A stretch of DNA of 64,000 bases from Flaviramulus_B aquimarinus (lineage in GTDB: Bacteria > Bacteroidota > Bacteroidia > Flavobacteriales > Flavobacteriaceae): NCBI RefSeq assembly GCF_039543205.1, contig NZ_BAABJH010000005.1, positions 62,001 to 126,000 on the forward strand. The letters run 5' to 3'. Positions 43,946 to 53,245 of this stretch are shown here, piece after piece (position 1 is the stretch's first letter; each line of letters starts with the position of its first letter). A model generated the notes under the pieces. That model was not told where the DNA came from. It searched no databases and saw only the letters and a list, made by a program, of their open reading frames with translations. A program made the position numbers and the translations under genes.

Positions 43946-44869
43946 TTAGCTATTGTTTTTTAGAAGTTTTTGTTGTTGCTTAATAGTAAGTGTACTGCCG
44001 TCATGACTCCACCCTGGAGCACCAAAGGCATACATGAATTTATGATACCAGTTTTTAGATTTTTTCATATCGTTCCATATATCTTTATATTCATGAGTTA
44101 AAATCACTAAAGGGTTATATGAATTAGGAGCATGGGTAACACCGTATTTAATATCAATAGCTTCGTCAAGTTCTTTCCAGGTACCAAAAAGTTTATCAAA
44201 AATATTTAAAAACCCACCATGGTTTTTGTCCATATATTCTATGTTTTGTGCATGATGTACTTGATGCATAGTATGTGTATTAAATACTTTTTCGATAATA
44301 CCCATTTTAGGAATAAAAACCGAATGCAATTGAAATTGCCATAAGGCTTCAATACCTAAACAAACAACTAGCATTTCTGGAGGAAACCCAACAGCAGGAA
44401 TCCACATATAAAAAAAAGGCTTATAGAAAATGGTAAACCACCCATTTCTTACTGCGGTACCTAAATTAAAATTGTCTGAGGAATGATGAACGATATGTGC
44501 TGCCCAAAGAAAACGAACATTATGGTTTTGCCTATGGAACCAATAATAACTAAAATCGTCTAGAAGTTGGCAAAACAACCATATGTACCATGAATATCCA
44601 AAAGATTTCCAGCCCATAATATTAGTGCGAATACCATCAATTTCTGGGTTAAAAACGTCATAGACATAATTAAAAAGGACAATAGCTGCTATGGTTTTAG
44701 TAAGAGGTGCTAAAATAGTAGAACCTATACCCATAGAAAGACTTGCTGCCAAATCTTTCCATTTATATAAATCTTTTTTTTCTTTATGATGTTTGCTATA
44801 CGATAATTCGAGTAAGATTAAACCGAGAAAACAAGGCACACCATATACTAATGGGTTGGTAAAATTCAT
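43946..44869 (-). CDS. Sterol desaturase / fatty acid hydroxylase family membrane protein
   Basis: 307 residues with about five hydrophobic segments. The di-iron histidine boxes of the family are present: YYWFHRQNHNVRFLWAAHIVHH gives H-x3-H and H-x-x-H-H, and NTHTMHQVHHAQN gives the last box H-x-x-H-H. An additional histidine near GFLNIFDKLFGTW fits the core. Such enzymes hydroxylate or desaturate lipids in the membrane with oxygen; the lipid is unknown. It follows the lysA terminator and may have its own promoter. Confidence 0.9.
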   Translation of the reverse strand: MNFTNPLVYGVPCFLGLILLELSYSKHHKEKKDLYKWKDLAASLSMGIGSTILAPLTKTIAAIVLFNYVYDVFNPEIDGIRTNIMGWKSFGYSWYIWLFCQLLDDFSYYWFHRQNHNVRFLWAAHIVHHSSDNFNLGTAVRNGWFTIFYKPFFYMWIPAVGFPPEMLVVCLGIEALWQFQLHSVFIPKMGIIEKVFNTHTMHQVHHAQNIEYMDKNHGGFLNIFDKLFGTWKELDEAIDIKYGVTHAPNSYNPLVILTHEYKDIWNDMKKSKNWYHKFMYAFGAPGWSHDGSTLTIKQQQKLLKNNS

Positions 44870-44947
44870 TGCAATTTTTTGTTATTTTTCAAAAATAACT
44901 TGACTTTATTAATAAACGGTAGTAAATACAATTTATTTGAAAAATAA

Positions 44948-44989
44948 AAAATCCTTTTAATAACACAGATTCATTACAAAAAGGATTTT
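44948..44989 (-). terminator. Intrinsic terminator after lysA
   Basis: AAAATCCTTTT (44948-44958) and AAAAGGATTTT (44979-44989) pair around a 20-base loop, 20 bases past the lysA stop on the minus strand, and the U-rich end lies on the minus-strand transcript. Confidence 0.7.
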
Positions 44990-45008
44990 AAAATATGAAC
45001 AAAGGTTA

Positions 45009-46244
45009 TTATTTTGCCAATACAGCTTCTTTTTTAGATGAAAAATCAACTTCAATTTGATTATTTAAAATGTCTTCAAAAGTTTCTCTTTTTCTAATTA
45101 AATGGGCTTTGTTGTTGTACCATAATACTTCAGCTGGTCTAAAACGTGAGTTATAGTTACTTGCCATTGAGAAACAATAGGCTCCAGCATTTTTAAAACA
45201 TAAGATGTCTCCTTCGTTAATTTCATTAATACGCCGGTTATTACCAAACGTATCGGTTTCACAGATATAACCAACGACCGTATAAAAACGCTCACGTCCT
45301 TTTTGGTTTGAAATATTAACAATATCATGATGCGATCCATAAAACATAGGACGTATTAAGTGATTAAAACCAGAGTCTACTTGAGCAAAAACTGTTGATG
45401 TGGTTTGTTTTACAGCATTTACTTTAGTTAAAAAGTTGCCAGATTCACTTACTAAAAACTTACCCGGTTCAAAAGCTAAGGTTAAATCTTTGCCGTATTC
45501 TTTACAGAACTCATTAAATCTAGTTGATAGTTTTTTGCCTAATTCTTCAATATTCGTTTCAATATCACCAACTTTATAAGGGACTTTAAAACCAGAACCA
45601 AAATCTATAAAATCTAAATTCTTGAATTGTTTTGCTGTCTCAAACAATATTTCGCTAGCATATAAAAATACTTCTATATCCAATATATCACTACCCGTAT
45701 GCATATGGATACCGTTAATTGTCATTTTTGTATTTTTTACAATACGTAAAATATGAGGTATTTGATGAATGGAGATTCCAAATTTAGAATCTATATGCCC
45801 TACAGAAATATTAGCATTTCCACCAGCCATAACATGTGGGTTAATTCGAATACATACTGGAATTTTTGGATGTTTCGTTCCAAACTGTTCCAATATAGAT
45901 AAATTATCAATATTAATTTTAACGCCTAATTTTGCAGCTTCTTCAATTTCTGTTAATGAAACTCCATTAGGTGTAAAAATAATTTGATCAGGTGAAAAAC
46001 CAGCAGCTAAACCCAATTGTACTTCTTGAATGGATACTGTATCGATACCTGAACCTAATGATTTGAATAGTTTAAGTATAGATATATTTGACAATGCTTT
46101 AACTGCATAATTAAGTTTTAATTTCTTAACGTTTTTAAACGCATTGGTAAGTCGTTTATATTGCCCCTCAATTTTCTCTGCATCATATACGTAAACAGGG
46201 CTTCCAAAATCTTGTGCAATTTTTAGCAATTGATTTTCAGTCAT
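45009..46244 (-). CDS. lysA: Diaminopimelate decarboxylase
   Basis: 411 residues. The PLP-binding lysine is in LNYAVKALSNISIL near residue 49, with fold type III motifs: GIHMHTGSDILD, IDFGSGFKVPY, and AFEPGKFLVSESGNF with the glutamate and glycines for substrate binding. The C-terminal ETDTFGNN and GAYCFSMASNYNSRFRPAEV blocks carry the active-site C-E-(S/T)-D type residues. It converts meso-diaminopimelate to lysine. No riboswitch-like leader is evident. Divergent from sucC across about 200 bases. Confidence 0.95.
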   Translation of the reverse strand: MTENQLLKIAQDFGSPVYVYDAEKIEGQYKRLTNAFKNVKKLKLNYAVKALSNISILKLFKSLGSGIDTVSIQEVQLGLAAGFSPDQIIFTPNGVSLTEIEEAAKLGVKINIDNLSILEQFGTKHPKIPVCIRINPHVMAGGNANISVGHIDSKFGISIHQIPHILRIVKNTKMTINGIHMHTGSDILDIEVFLYASEILFETAKQFKNLDFIDFGSGFKVPYKVGDIETNIEELGKKLSTRFNEFCKEYGKDLTLAFEPGKFLVSESGNFLTKVNAVKQTTSTVFAQVDSGFNHLIRPMFYGSHHDIVNISNQKGRERFYTVVGYICETDTFGNNRRINEINEGDILCFKNAGAYCFSMASNYNSRFRPAEVLWYNNKAHLIRKRETFEDILNNQIEVDFSSKKEAVLAK

Positions 46245-46409
46245 AATTTTATTTTTTTGTCAAAGATATTTCTTTAAACCGTAAAAAAAATTAATAAATA
46301 AAAAATTATACATATTGAACAAAATGTTAATTATTTAACATTAAAAATGTGCTTAATAATTATTGAAAGTTTTCGGTATTAAATATTAGGGTAACTAATC
46401 GCTATTATT

Positions 46410-46417
46410 TACATTTG
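46410..46417 (+). promoter_or_regulatory. -7 promoter element of sucC
   Basis: TACATTTG is an exact TAnnTTTG match, 26 bases before the sucC start. No well-placed TTG upstream. Confidence 0.4.
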
Positions 46418-46442
46418 TGTTTCTTAAAATATTAAGCTCATT

Positions 46443-47633
46443 ATGAATTTACACGAATATCAAGGTAAAGAAATATTAAACAGTTTTGGCGTACGTATAC
46501 AACGTGGTATAGTTGCCCAAAATGCTCAAGAAGCTGTTGCTGCAGCCAAGCAATTAACAAATGAAACAGGAACGAGTTGGCACGTTATTAAAGCTCAAGT
46601 TCATGCTGGTGGCCGAGGAAAAGGTGGCGGTGTAAAACTTGCTAAAAACCTTCAAGAAGTTGAAACCATTGCTGGACAAATTATAGGCATGGATTTGGTG
46701 ACACCTCAAACTTCTGCTCAAGGAAAGCGTGTACATCAAGTTTTAGTTGCTGAGGATGTTTATTACCCTGGTGAAAGTGAAACGAGTGAGTTTTATATGT
46801 CGGTATTATTAAATAGAGGTACTGGGCGTAACATGATTATGTATTCTACAGAAGGTGGAATGGATATTGAAACAGTAGCAGAAGAGACACCACATTTAAT
46901 ATTTACAGAAGAAATCGATCCTTCTGTTGGTTTATTACCATTCCAAGCGAGGCGTGTTGCTTTTAATTTAGGCTTGTCTGGTTTGGCATTTAAGGAAATG
47001 ACAAAATTTGTTGCTAATCTTTATACGGCTTATGTAAAATCAGATTCATCTTTATTTGAGATTAATCCTGTTTTAAAAACAAGCGATAATAAAATAATGG
47101 CTGTTGATGCTAAAGTAACCATAGATGATAATGCACTGTTCAGACATAAAAATTATGTAGATTTGCGTGATGTACGTGAGGAAAGTGCTATTGAGGTTGA
47201 AGCTGGAGAACTTGGTTTAAATTACGTAGACCTTGATGGAAATGTTGGTTGTATGGTTAATGGAGCAGGTTTGGCTATGGCTACAATGGATTTAATTAAA
47301 CAAGCAGGAGGCGAGCCAGCCAACTTTTTAGATGTTGGAGGAACAGCTGATGCAGCTCGTGTAGAGGCAGCATTTAAAATTATATTAAAAGACCCAGCGG
47401 TAAAAGCTATTTTAATTAATATTTTTGGTGGGATTGTTCGTTGTGATCGTGTCGCTCAAGGAGTTATAGATGCTTATAAAAACATGGGAACTATTAATGT
47501 GCCAATTATTGTACGTTTACAAGGCACCAATGCCGATATTGCTAAAGATTTAATCGATAATTCTGGATTAGATGTTATGAGTGCAACAGAGTTTCAAGAG
47601 GCAGCAGATAAGGTGCAACAGGTATTATCTTAA
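46443..47633 (+). CDS. sucC: Succinate-CoA ligase (ADP-forming) subunit beta
   Basis: 396 residues. The ATP-grasp domain begins with MNLHEYQGKEILNSFGVRIQ, and the GGRGKGGGVKLAKNLQE segment binds the nucleotide phosphates. MAVDAKVTIDDNALFRHKNY holds magnesium-binding residues, and the ligase domain has LDVGGTADAARVEAAFKIIL and NIFGGIVRCDRVAQGV. This is the TCA-cycle enzyme subunit that pairs with SucD; sucD is not adjacent, as is usual in flavobacteria. A terminator follows the gene. Confidence 0.97.
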   Translation: MNLHEYQGKEILNSFGVRIQRGIVAQNAQEAVAAAKQLTNETGTSWHVIKAQVHAGGRGKGGGVKLAKNLQEVETIAGQIIGMDLVTPQTSAQGKRVHQVLVAEDVYYPGESETSEFYMSVLLNRGTGRNMIMYSTEGGMDIETVAEETPHLIFTEEIDPSVGLLPFQARRVAFNLGLSGLAFKEMTKFVANLYTAYVKSDSSLFEINPVLKTSDNKIMAVDAKVTIDDNALFRHKNYVDLRDVREESAIEVEAGELGLNYVDLDGNVGCMVNGAGLAMATMDLIKQAGGEPANFLDVGGTADAARVEAAFKIILKDPAVKAILINIFGGIVRCDRVAQGVIDAYKNMGTINVPIIVRLQGTNADIAKDLIDNSGLDVMSATEFQEAADKVQQVLS

Positions 47634-47655
47634 TACGCATCTCAAAATTATAAAT

Positions 47656-47695
47656 AAAAAGAGCAACATGTTAATTTACACTTGTTGCTCTTTTT
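47656..47695. terminator. Bidirectional terminator between sucC and the DUF1456 gene
   Basis: AAAAAGAGCAACA (47656-47668) and TGTTGCTCTTTTT (47683-47695) pair perfectly over 13 bp around a 14-base loop. It stands between convergent genes and ends at the DUF1456 stop codon. Confidence 0.88.
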
Positions 47696-47938
47696 TTATG
47701 TTTTATTTTCACCTTTTTTAGGCATCGGCCCACGAAGATGAATGACTAAGCCATTCAGGAAATTGCGTAAAATTTGATCACCACATTCCATATATTTAGG
47801 ATGATCTTCTCTTCGAAAAAAAGCACCTAATTCACTTTTCGAAATTCTAAAGTCTACAAGTTCTAAAATCTTCACTATATCATCATCTCTAAGTTTTAGA
47901 GCTACTCGTAATTTTTTAAAAATATCGTTGTTTGTCAT
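47696..47938 (-). CDS. Single-repeat DUF1456 protein
   Basis: 80 residues. The repeat reads NNDIFKKLRVALKLRDDDIV, then ISKSELGAFFRREDHPKYME and CGDQILRNFLNGLVIHLRG. It matches the second half of two-repeat YehS-type DUF1456 proteins of about 155 residues, so this is a one-repeat form rather than an obvious truncation: a clean start and stop are present and the C-terminus is a short charged tail. Function unknown. The start is fixed by an ATG two codons before the repeat. Confidence 0.85.
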   Translation of the reverse strand: MTNNDIFKKLRVALKLRDDDIVKILELVDFRISKSELGAFFRREDHPKYMECGDQILRNFLNGLVIHLRGPMPKKGENKT

Positions 47939-48307
47939 ATTGATAATTTTCTAAACGTATTGCACCTGCATTTTATCGATTTTGTTTAAACACGTGTGCC
48001 TAATTAGCGTTTTTGTAATTTTTGTAAAGGTAATTTAAAAATTAATTATTACGATAACAATTTTAGATGAAATAAATGGGTCTAAATATTTGTTGTTCAG
48101 TGTTTTGTTATTTTTTTTCTTGCTAAAACTTTATATATTAAAAATGATGAACTGCAATTTTTTTAGTTGAATAAAAGATAGCTATTGATGAAGTTGATAA
48201 AAATCACGATTAAATGTCTATGCTTTTTCGATAAGAGACATTATATACACGATTATAAAAGTACTGTTCTATGTAACTTTATACCATAGTTAATTAATTC
48301 ATAACAA
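47939..48307. other. 369-base intergenic region between the DUF1456 and TerB-like genes
   Basis: A+T rich and without a convincing ORF. A 7-bp inverted repeat (AATGTCT / AGACATT) occurs near 48213-48242. It must hold the divergent promoters of both genes, but I see no complete TTG/TAnnTTTG pair. Confidence 0.4.
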
Positions 48308-48724
48308 ATGGTTAATAGTAGAGTAGAAAAATTGAGTCTTTTATCTGAAATGATAGCTTTCGCAAAATACGATAAGGACATAAAACACATTGAATACAAC
48401 TTTTTGCTAGGTGTAGCAAAACAGTTGGATATTTCGCGTGAGGATTTTGAGTATTTAATAGAACATCCTGTTACTTATACACATTTAAAATCTCATAGCG
48501 AGCGTATCGTTCAGTTTCATAGATTGGTTTTATTAATGAATATAGAGCAGGAATATGGAGAAGAAAATAATTCAGCAGGAGTTATAAAGTTATATAATTT
48601 TGGTTTAAGAATGGGTTTAAGCCATGAATCTATAACTAAGGTTTTATATTTAATGGAAAGTTTTCCAAATAAAATAGTACCGCCAGATGTTTTAATAGAT
48701 ATTTTTAAAACGCAGTACAACTAG
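48308..48724 (+). CDS. TerB-like helical protein
   Basis: 138 residues, all-helical and soluble. KLSLLSEMIAFAKYDKDIKH followed by EYNFLLGVAKQLDISREDFE resembles the TerB-like fold: an acidic/aspartate loop between helices, then a helix with repeated hydrophobics. The second half (VIKLYNFGLRMGLSHESITK) is a helical pair, and the C-terminus ends in PPDVLIDIFKTQYN. Role unknown. It converges on uvrB and shares its terminator; I have often seen such a gene next to uvrB in flavobacteria, but a functional link is unproven. Confidence 0.6.
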   Translation: MVNSRVEKLSLLSEMIAFAKYDKDIKHIEYNFLLGVAKQLDISREDFEYLIEHPVTYTHLKSHSERIVQFHRLVLLMNIEQEYGEENNSAGVIKLYNFGLRMGLSHESITKVLYLMESFPNKIVPPDVLIDIFKTQYN

Positions 48725-48772
48725 TCTCTCAAAAATATAAGTGTTGATTATAATTTACATAACGTAAATTAA

Positions 48773-48806
48773 AGAAAAGCTAAAAGGTTAACCTTTTAGC
48801 TTTTCT
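48773..48806. terminator. 34-bp perfect palindromic terminator overlapping the uvrB stop
   Basis: Centred at 48789/48790 (core AAGGTTAACCTT, flanked by AGCTAAA and TTTAGCT), it lies between convergent genes. The uvrB stop codon and its last six codons are inside the hairpin. Confidence 0.85.
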
Positions 48807-50791
48807 AATTTATTTTGGTAACTTTTTATATCATCACGTAATTTAGCAGCAACAATAAAATCTAATGCTTTTGCTGCTTCTTCCATAAGTTTACGTTTTT
48901 CTCGAATTTTCTTTTCCAGTTCTGGTTTGCTTAAATATTCACTTTCGGGTTCTGCTGCTTTGGCAACTTCTAGCTCATAACTATAGGTGCTTACCGAGTT
49001 TTTGGATAGCGCATTGTCTAAACTTTTATTTAATGCTTTAGGTGTAATATTGTTTTCTGTATTGTAAGCTATTTGCTTTTCGCGTCTGTATTCAGTTTCA
49101 TCAATCGTTTTTTGCATGCTCTTCGTAATTTTATCGGCATACATAATTGCTTTTCCATTTAAGTGTCGCGCTGCTCGACCTACTGTTTGTGTTAACGATC
49201 TTGCTGAACGTAAAAAACCTTCTTTATCTGCATCTAAAATGGCAACTAAAGATACTTCTGGTAAATCTAAACCTTCGCGTAATAGGTTCACACCTACTAA
49301 AACATCAAATAGACCTTTACGCAAATCTTGCATGATTTCTACGCGCTCTAGAGTATCTACATCACTATGAATATATCTGCATCGAATCTGAATTCTGTCT
49401 AAATATTTAGTTAATTCTTCCGCCATACGTTTCGTCAGTGTAGTTACTAGAACACGTTCGTCTTTTTCAATACGTTGTTGAATTTCTTCAATTAAATCAT
49501 CTATCTGATTTAAACTTGGTCGTATTTCAATAATTGGATCTAATAAACCTGTCGGTCGAATAACTTGCTCTACATAAACACCATCTGTTTTTTGTAATTC
49601 ATAATCGGCAGGTGTAGCACTTACATAAATAACCTGATTTTGAATGGCTTCAAATTCTTCAAATTTCAATGGTCTATTATCCATCGCTGCTGGAAGTCTA
49701 AATCCATAGTCAACCAAGTTTTCTTTTCTACTTCGATCGCCTCCATACATGGCATGTACTTGGGAAATAGTAACATGACTTTCATCGACTACCATTAAAT
49801 AATCATCTGGAAAATAATCTAATAAACAGAAGGGTCTGGTTCCTGGGAGTCTTCGGTCCAAATAGCGTGAGTAGTTTTCTATACCAGAACAATAGCCCAA
49901 TTCGCGTATCATTTCAAGATCAAATTCGGTACGTTCTTTAAGTCGTTTCGCTTCTAAATGTTTGCCAATATCTTTAAAATAATCATGCTGTTTTACCAAA
50001 TCATTCTGAATGTCTTTAATGGCACTTTGTAGTACATCTGGCGATGTAACAAACATATTTGCTGGATAAATTGTGAGCTGGTCATATTTTTCTATGACTT
50101 TATTGGTTTGAATATTAAAAGATTCTATGTCTTCTATTTCATCACCAAAAAAGTGAATTCTATACGCATCATCTGCATAGCTTGGAAAAATATCAACGGT
50201 ATCTCCTTTTATTCTAAAATTACCATGTTTAAAATCTGCTTCTGTTCTTGAGTATAAACTTTGTACTAAACTGTGCAGTAATTGTGTTCGGGAAATAACT
50301 TGTTCTCGCTTTAACGAAATGACATTTTTTTGAAATTCTATTGGATTTCCAATACCATAAATACAAGACACAGAAGCCACAACTAATACATCTCGACGCC
50401 CTGAGAGTAGCGATGATGTTGCGCTTAAACGCATTTTTTCTATTTCTTCATTTATAGATAAATCTTTTTCTATATAAACTCCAGAAACAGGAATATAGGC
50501 TTCAGGCTGATAATAATCATAATAGGATACAAAATATTCAACAGCATTGTTTGGAAAAAACTGTTTAAATTCAGAATATAATTGGGCAGCTAAGGTTTTA
50601 TTATGCGCTAAAATTAAGGTTGGACGTTGTATTTCTTCAATGACATTAGCAACTGTAAAGGTTTTTCCAGATCCAGTAACACCAAGTAGGGTTTGGTATT
50701 TTTCATTTGAAACAATACCATCAACAAGTTGTTTTATAGCTTGTGGCTGATCGCCAGTAGGCTTGAATTCGGATTCAATTTTAAATTGCAT
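48788..50791 (-). CDS. uvrB: Excinuclease ABC subunit B
   Basis: 667 residues. Walker A GVTGSGKTFTVANVIEE, the beta-hairpin YYDYYQPEAYIPVSGVYIEK that clamps DNA, the helicase DESH box (MVVDESHVTISQ), motif V/VI region (GLDLPEVSLVAI; TQTVGRAARHLNG) and the C-terminal UVR domain (LEKKIREKRKLMEEAAKALD) that recruits UvrC are all present. It verifies damage in nucleotide excision repair. Single gene, standard length, ending within the shared terminator. Confidence 0.98.
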   Translation of the reverse strand: MQFKIESEFKPTGDQPQAIKQLVDGIVSNEKYQTLLGVTGSGKTFTVANVIEEIQRPTLILAHNKTLAAQLYSEFKQFFPNNAVEYFVSYYDYYQPEAYIPVSGVYIEKDLSINEEIEKMRLSATSSLLSGRRDVLVVASVSCIYGIGNPIEFQKNVISLKREQVISRTQLLHSLVQSLYSRTEADFKHGNFRIKGDTVDIFPSYADDAYRIHFFGDEIEDIESFNIQTNKVIEKYDQLTIYPANMFVTSPDVLQSAIKDIQNDLVKQHDYFKDIGKHLEAKRLKERTEFDLEMIRELGYCSGIENYSRYLDRRLPGTRPFCLLDYFPDDYLMVVDESHVTISQVHAMYGGDRSRKENLVDYGFRLPAAMDNRPLKFEEFEAIQNQVIYVSATPADYELQKTDGVYVEQVIRPTGLLDPIIEIRPSLNQIDDLIEEIQQRIEKDERVLVTTLTKRMAEELTKYLDRIQIRCRYIHSDVDTLERVEIMQDLRKGLFDVLVGVNLLREGLDLPEVSLVAILDADKEGFLRSARSLTQTVGRAARHLNGKAIMYADKITKSMQKTIDETEYRREKQIAYNTENNITPKALNKSLDNALSKNSVSTYSYELEVAKAAEPESEYLSKPELEKKIREKRKLMEEAAKALDFIVAAKLRDDIKSYQNKLEKLKG

Positions 50792-50818
50792 TATGCAAAA
50801 TTACGCAAAATATATGGG

Positions 50819-53188
50819 TTAACGCTTTAAAGTAAAATGCCCTGAATATTTTCTGCCATCTTCAAGAAAAACCTTAAACCAATACCCATCTGTTGGTAAT
50901 AAATTGTTTTTAAATGTTCCGTTCCAGCCTTTAGAACCTGGGGGCAATTGTTTTAATAATTTTCCATAACGATCAAATATTAAAATCTTTTTGGGTGGGT
51001 TAACGGTGGCACTTATTCCTTTTATTTGCCAATAATCATTTATACCATCACCGTTTGGTGTAAAGTACTTTGGGTATCCAATTATTGAAATGTTTAATGG
51101 TATGGATACGCCACAGCCATTTTTGTCATTCACAAAAACTGTGTAAAACCCAGTTTTTAAATTATCAAAAAATGGTTCGTTTTGATAGTTTATAAATACA
51201 GTGTTTTCTAGTCTTAGTGCATATTCATAATCACCTTGTCCTAGGTTTTCAGGATTTATCATTACAGAATTATTATCAGAAAAATCTATAATTGTAATAT
51301 CATTTTGGGTGATTGTGGCTACAATTGATGAGGCTATAATAATATTTCTAGATGATGAGCATCCATTAGGGTTCGTAACTTGAACGGTATACGTTCCTGT
51401 CTCATTTATGTTTATAATACTTGTGTTTGCTGCTAAGGGCGAATTATTTAACAACCATTGGTATGTATAATTGTTGGGTGTTTCATCTAAAACTCCTGCA
51501 TTAATACTTATTGTTTGCGGAAAAAAATTTGAGCAATAATATATTGTTTCATCGGGTAATAGTATTGGTGTATATATAACATTTAAATCTATTGTGCTAA
51601 TGGCATAACAATTACTGATATTTTCAATTTTAGTGTATATAGTTTCAGAATTTGGTATTGTATTTGTATATGTTCCTGTTATGGCATTTTTCCCAAGTAT
51701 GGCTTCTTGTTCGTCTGTATAAAATTCTATAGTACTACCTATGGGTACTAAAGGTATAATATGATTGGTTAAGTCTGCAATATTAAAATCTGTAATGCCA
51801 TCAATAATAGTATCATCACAGCTGTTAAAAGGTGGAAGGTTGATATTATTGTTTGAAATATTTAAAGTAACTTCTGCTATGGAAAAGCATCCTAACTGAT
51901 TTTCAACTCTCGCAAATATTATTTGTTGGGAGATTGTATTTTGGAATTCTGTTGGGATGATAATTTTGTTTATTGCTGACTCAGCATCCTGTAGTGTTTC
52001 ATAGAAATTTTCTATTAGTAGGTCATTATCACCATTGATTATGTCTTGTTCTGCATCATATAAATTATAGGTTGTTAATCCATCTTGATTCAAATCACAT
52101 TCAATAATTGTACTATTATTGACCATTGGGTTTTGAAGGTACTCAACAGTAATCTCTCCGTAAGAAATACAATTGTCTGGTAAGCCTACTTCTACATTAT
52201 AAGTACCCGAATCTGTTACTGAATACGTTCCACAGTTTGAACATCCACTAGGTTGAATATCTACTAAAACCCCGTCCTTATACCACGAATACGAATTTAA
52301 ACCGGGTTGTATAGCATTAAGTTGTAACGTGTCATTTTCGCATACGGGGTTATTGGTTGCAATTAATCTGTTTGGACCTAGGTCTGTACTTAATTCAAAA
52401 CTTCCTGCTTCTAGAAAAACTGCTGAGTCGTATCTATAATTTTGTTCATCTGCAATGACCAATTTTACATGATATGTTGCTCCTGTTAAAACATTTGCTG
52501 TGGCGGTTAGCACTGCGGTTTGTCCGTTAAAATTAATAGGAGCAGTAGTGTCGTTCCAACTTCCAAAATAAGTTTCGTTTTGGGCAGAACAACTACCTGG
52601 TATTCCTGGATGTACTGTTGTTACTTTTACAGGTATTTGGGTATCAGGAACTAATGCAATGTTGATATAGGTTTGTTCTGATTCTTCGCGAATTAAAAAG
52701 CCAAATAAATCTGAAAACAGACATGAATTTGGATTTCCTTGTTGATATTCTTCTGATGCAAAAAGATACCTGAAACTTATTGCGCTTGCTTTTGGTATAA
52801 AATCAAATTCAAGAATGGTGGCATTATGAGTGTTGCTCTCATCTAAAATGGTTTCTAAATCATTATCTCCACCCCAATTTGGAGCATCATCATCACTTAA
52901 AGTTGTATTTGGTCCGTCTACATTGCTTAAGCGCCCTGTACTTAAAACAATGCCTCTTTGAAAAGGAAACGTTGTGCCTGTAGCATCAAAATAACCATAG
53001 CTTTGATCTGAAACTCCAAAATCACCTCCAATCACATTAGTTACAACCACATTATTAATGCAATTACTGTCAATAAGAATGTCCTCTATAAGTTGTTGTG
53101 GTGCATAGGTTTGGCTATCTACTTGTATATTTTGAGCAGCGAATTTGAAACTTGCTAAAGCTATAAATATGTATATGAGGCTTCTCAT
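50819..53188 (-). CDS. T9SS type B adhesin-like protein with choice-of-anchor L domain
   Basis: 789 residues. A signal peptide (LIYIFIALASFKFAAQ) precedes a choice-of-anchor L domain (about 30-270): QLIEDILIDSNCINNVVVTN, FQRGIVLSTGRLSN, and YLFASEEYQQGNPN. Ig-like and C-D-x-D module pieces follow (about 280-700). The last 90 residues form a type B (gliding motility-associated) sorting domain: YFTPNGDGINDYWQIKGIS, ILIFDRYGKLLKQLPPGSKG, and the end GHFTLKR. It should be exported by T9SS to the surface. Smallest of a three-gene tandem set; 57 bases separate it from the next start, so co-transcription is likely. Confidence 0.9.
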   Translation of the reverse strand: MRSLIYIFIALASFKFAAQNIQVDSQTYAPQQLIEDILIDSNCINNVVVTNVIGGDFGVSDQSYGYFDATGTTFPFQRGIVLSTGRLSNVDGPNTTLSDDDAPNWGGDNDLETILDESNTHNATILEFDFIPKASAISFRYLFASEEYQQGNPNSCLFSDLFGFLIREESEQTYINIALVPDTQIPVKVTTVHPGIPGSCSAQNETYFGSWNDTTAPINFNGQTAVLTATANVLTGATYHVKLVIADEQNYRYDSAVFLEAGSFELSTDLGPNRLIATNNPVCENDTLQLNAIQPGLNSYSWYKDGVLVDIQPSGCSNCGTYSVTDSGTYNVEVGLPDNCISYGEITVEYLQNPMVNNSTIIECDLNQDGLTTYNLYDAEQDIINGDNDLLIENFYETLQDAESAINKIIIPTEFQNTISQQIIFARVENQLGCFSIAEVTLNISNNNINLPPFNSCDDTIIDGITDFNIADLTNHIIPLVPIGSTIEFYTDEQEAILGKNAITGTYTNTIPNSETIYTKIENISNCYAISTIDLNVIYTPILLPDETIYYCSNFFPQTISINAGVLDETPNNYTYQWLLNNSPLAANTSIININETGTYTVQVTNPNGCSSSRNIIIASSIVATITQNDITIIDFSDNNSVMINPENLGQGDYEYALRLENTVFINYQNEPFFDNLKTGFYTVFVNDKNGCGVSIPLNISIIGYPKYFTPNGDGINDYWQIKGISATVNPPKKILIFDRYGKLLKQLPPGSKGWNGTFKNNLLPTDGYWFKVFLEDGRKYSGHFTLKR

Positions 53189-53245
53189 TTATAATTGGTG
53201 GTTATACAAATATAAATGACTTTAAACTAATAACATATTTACGGC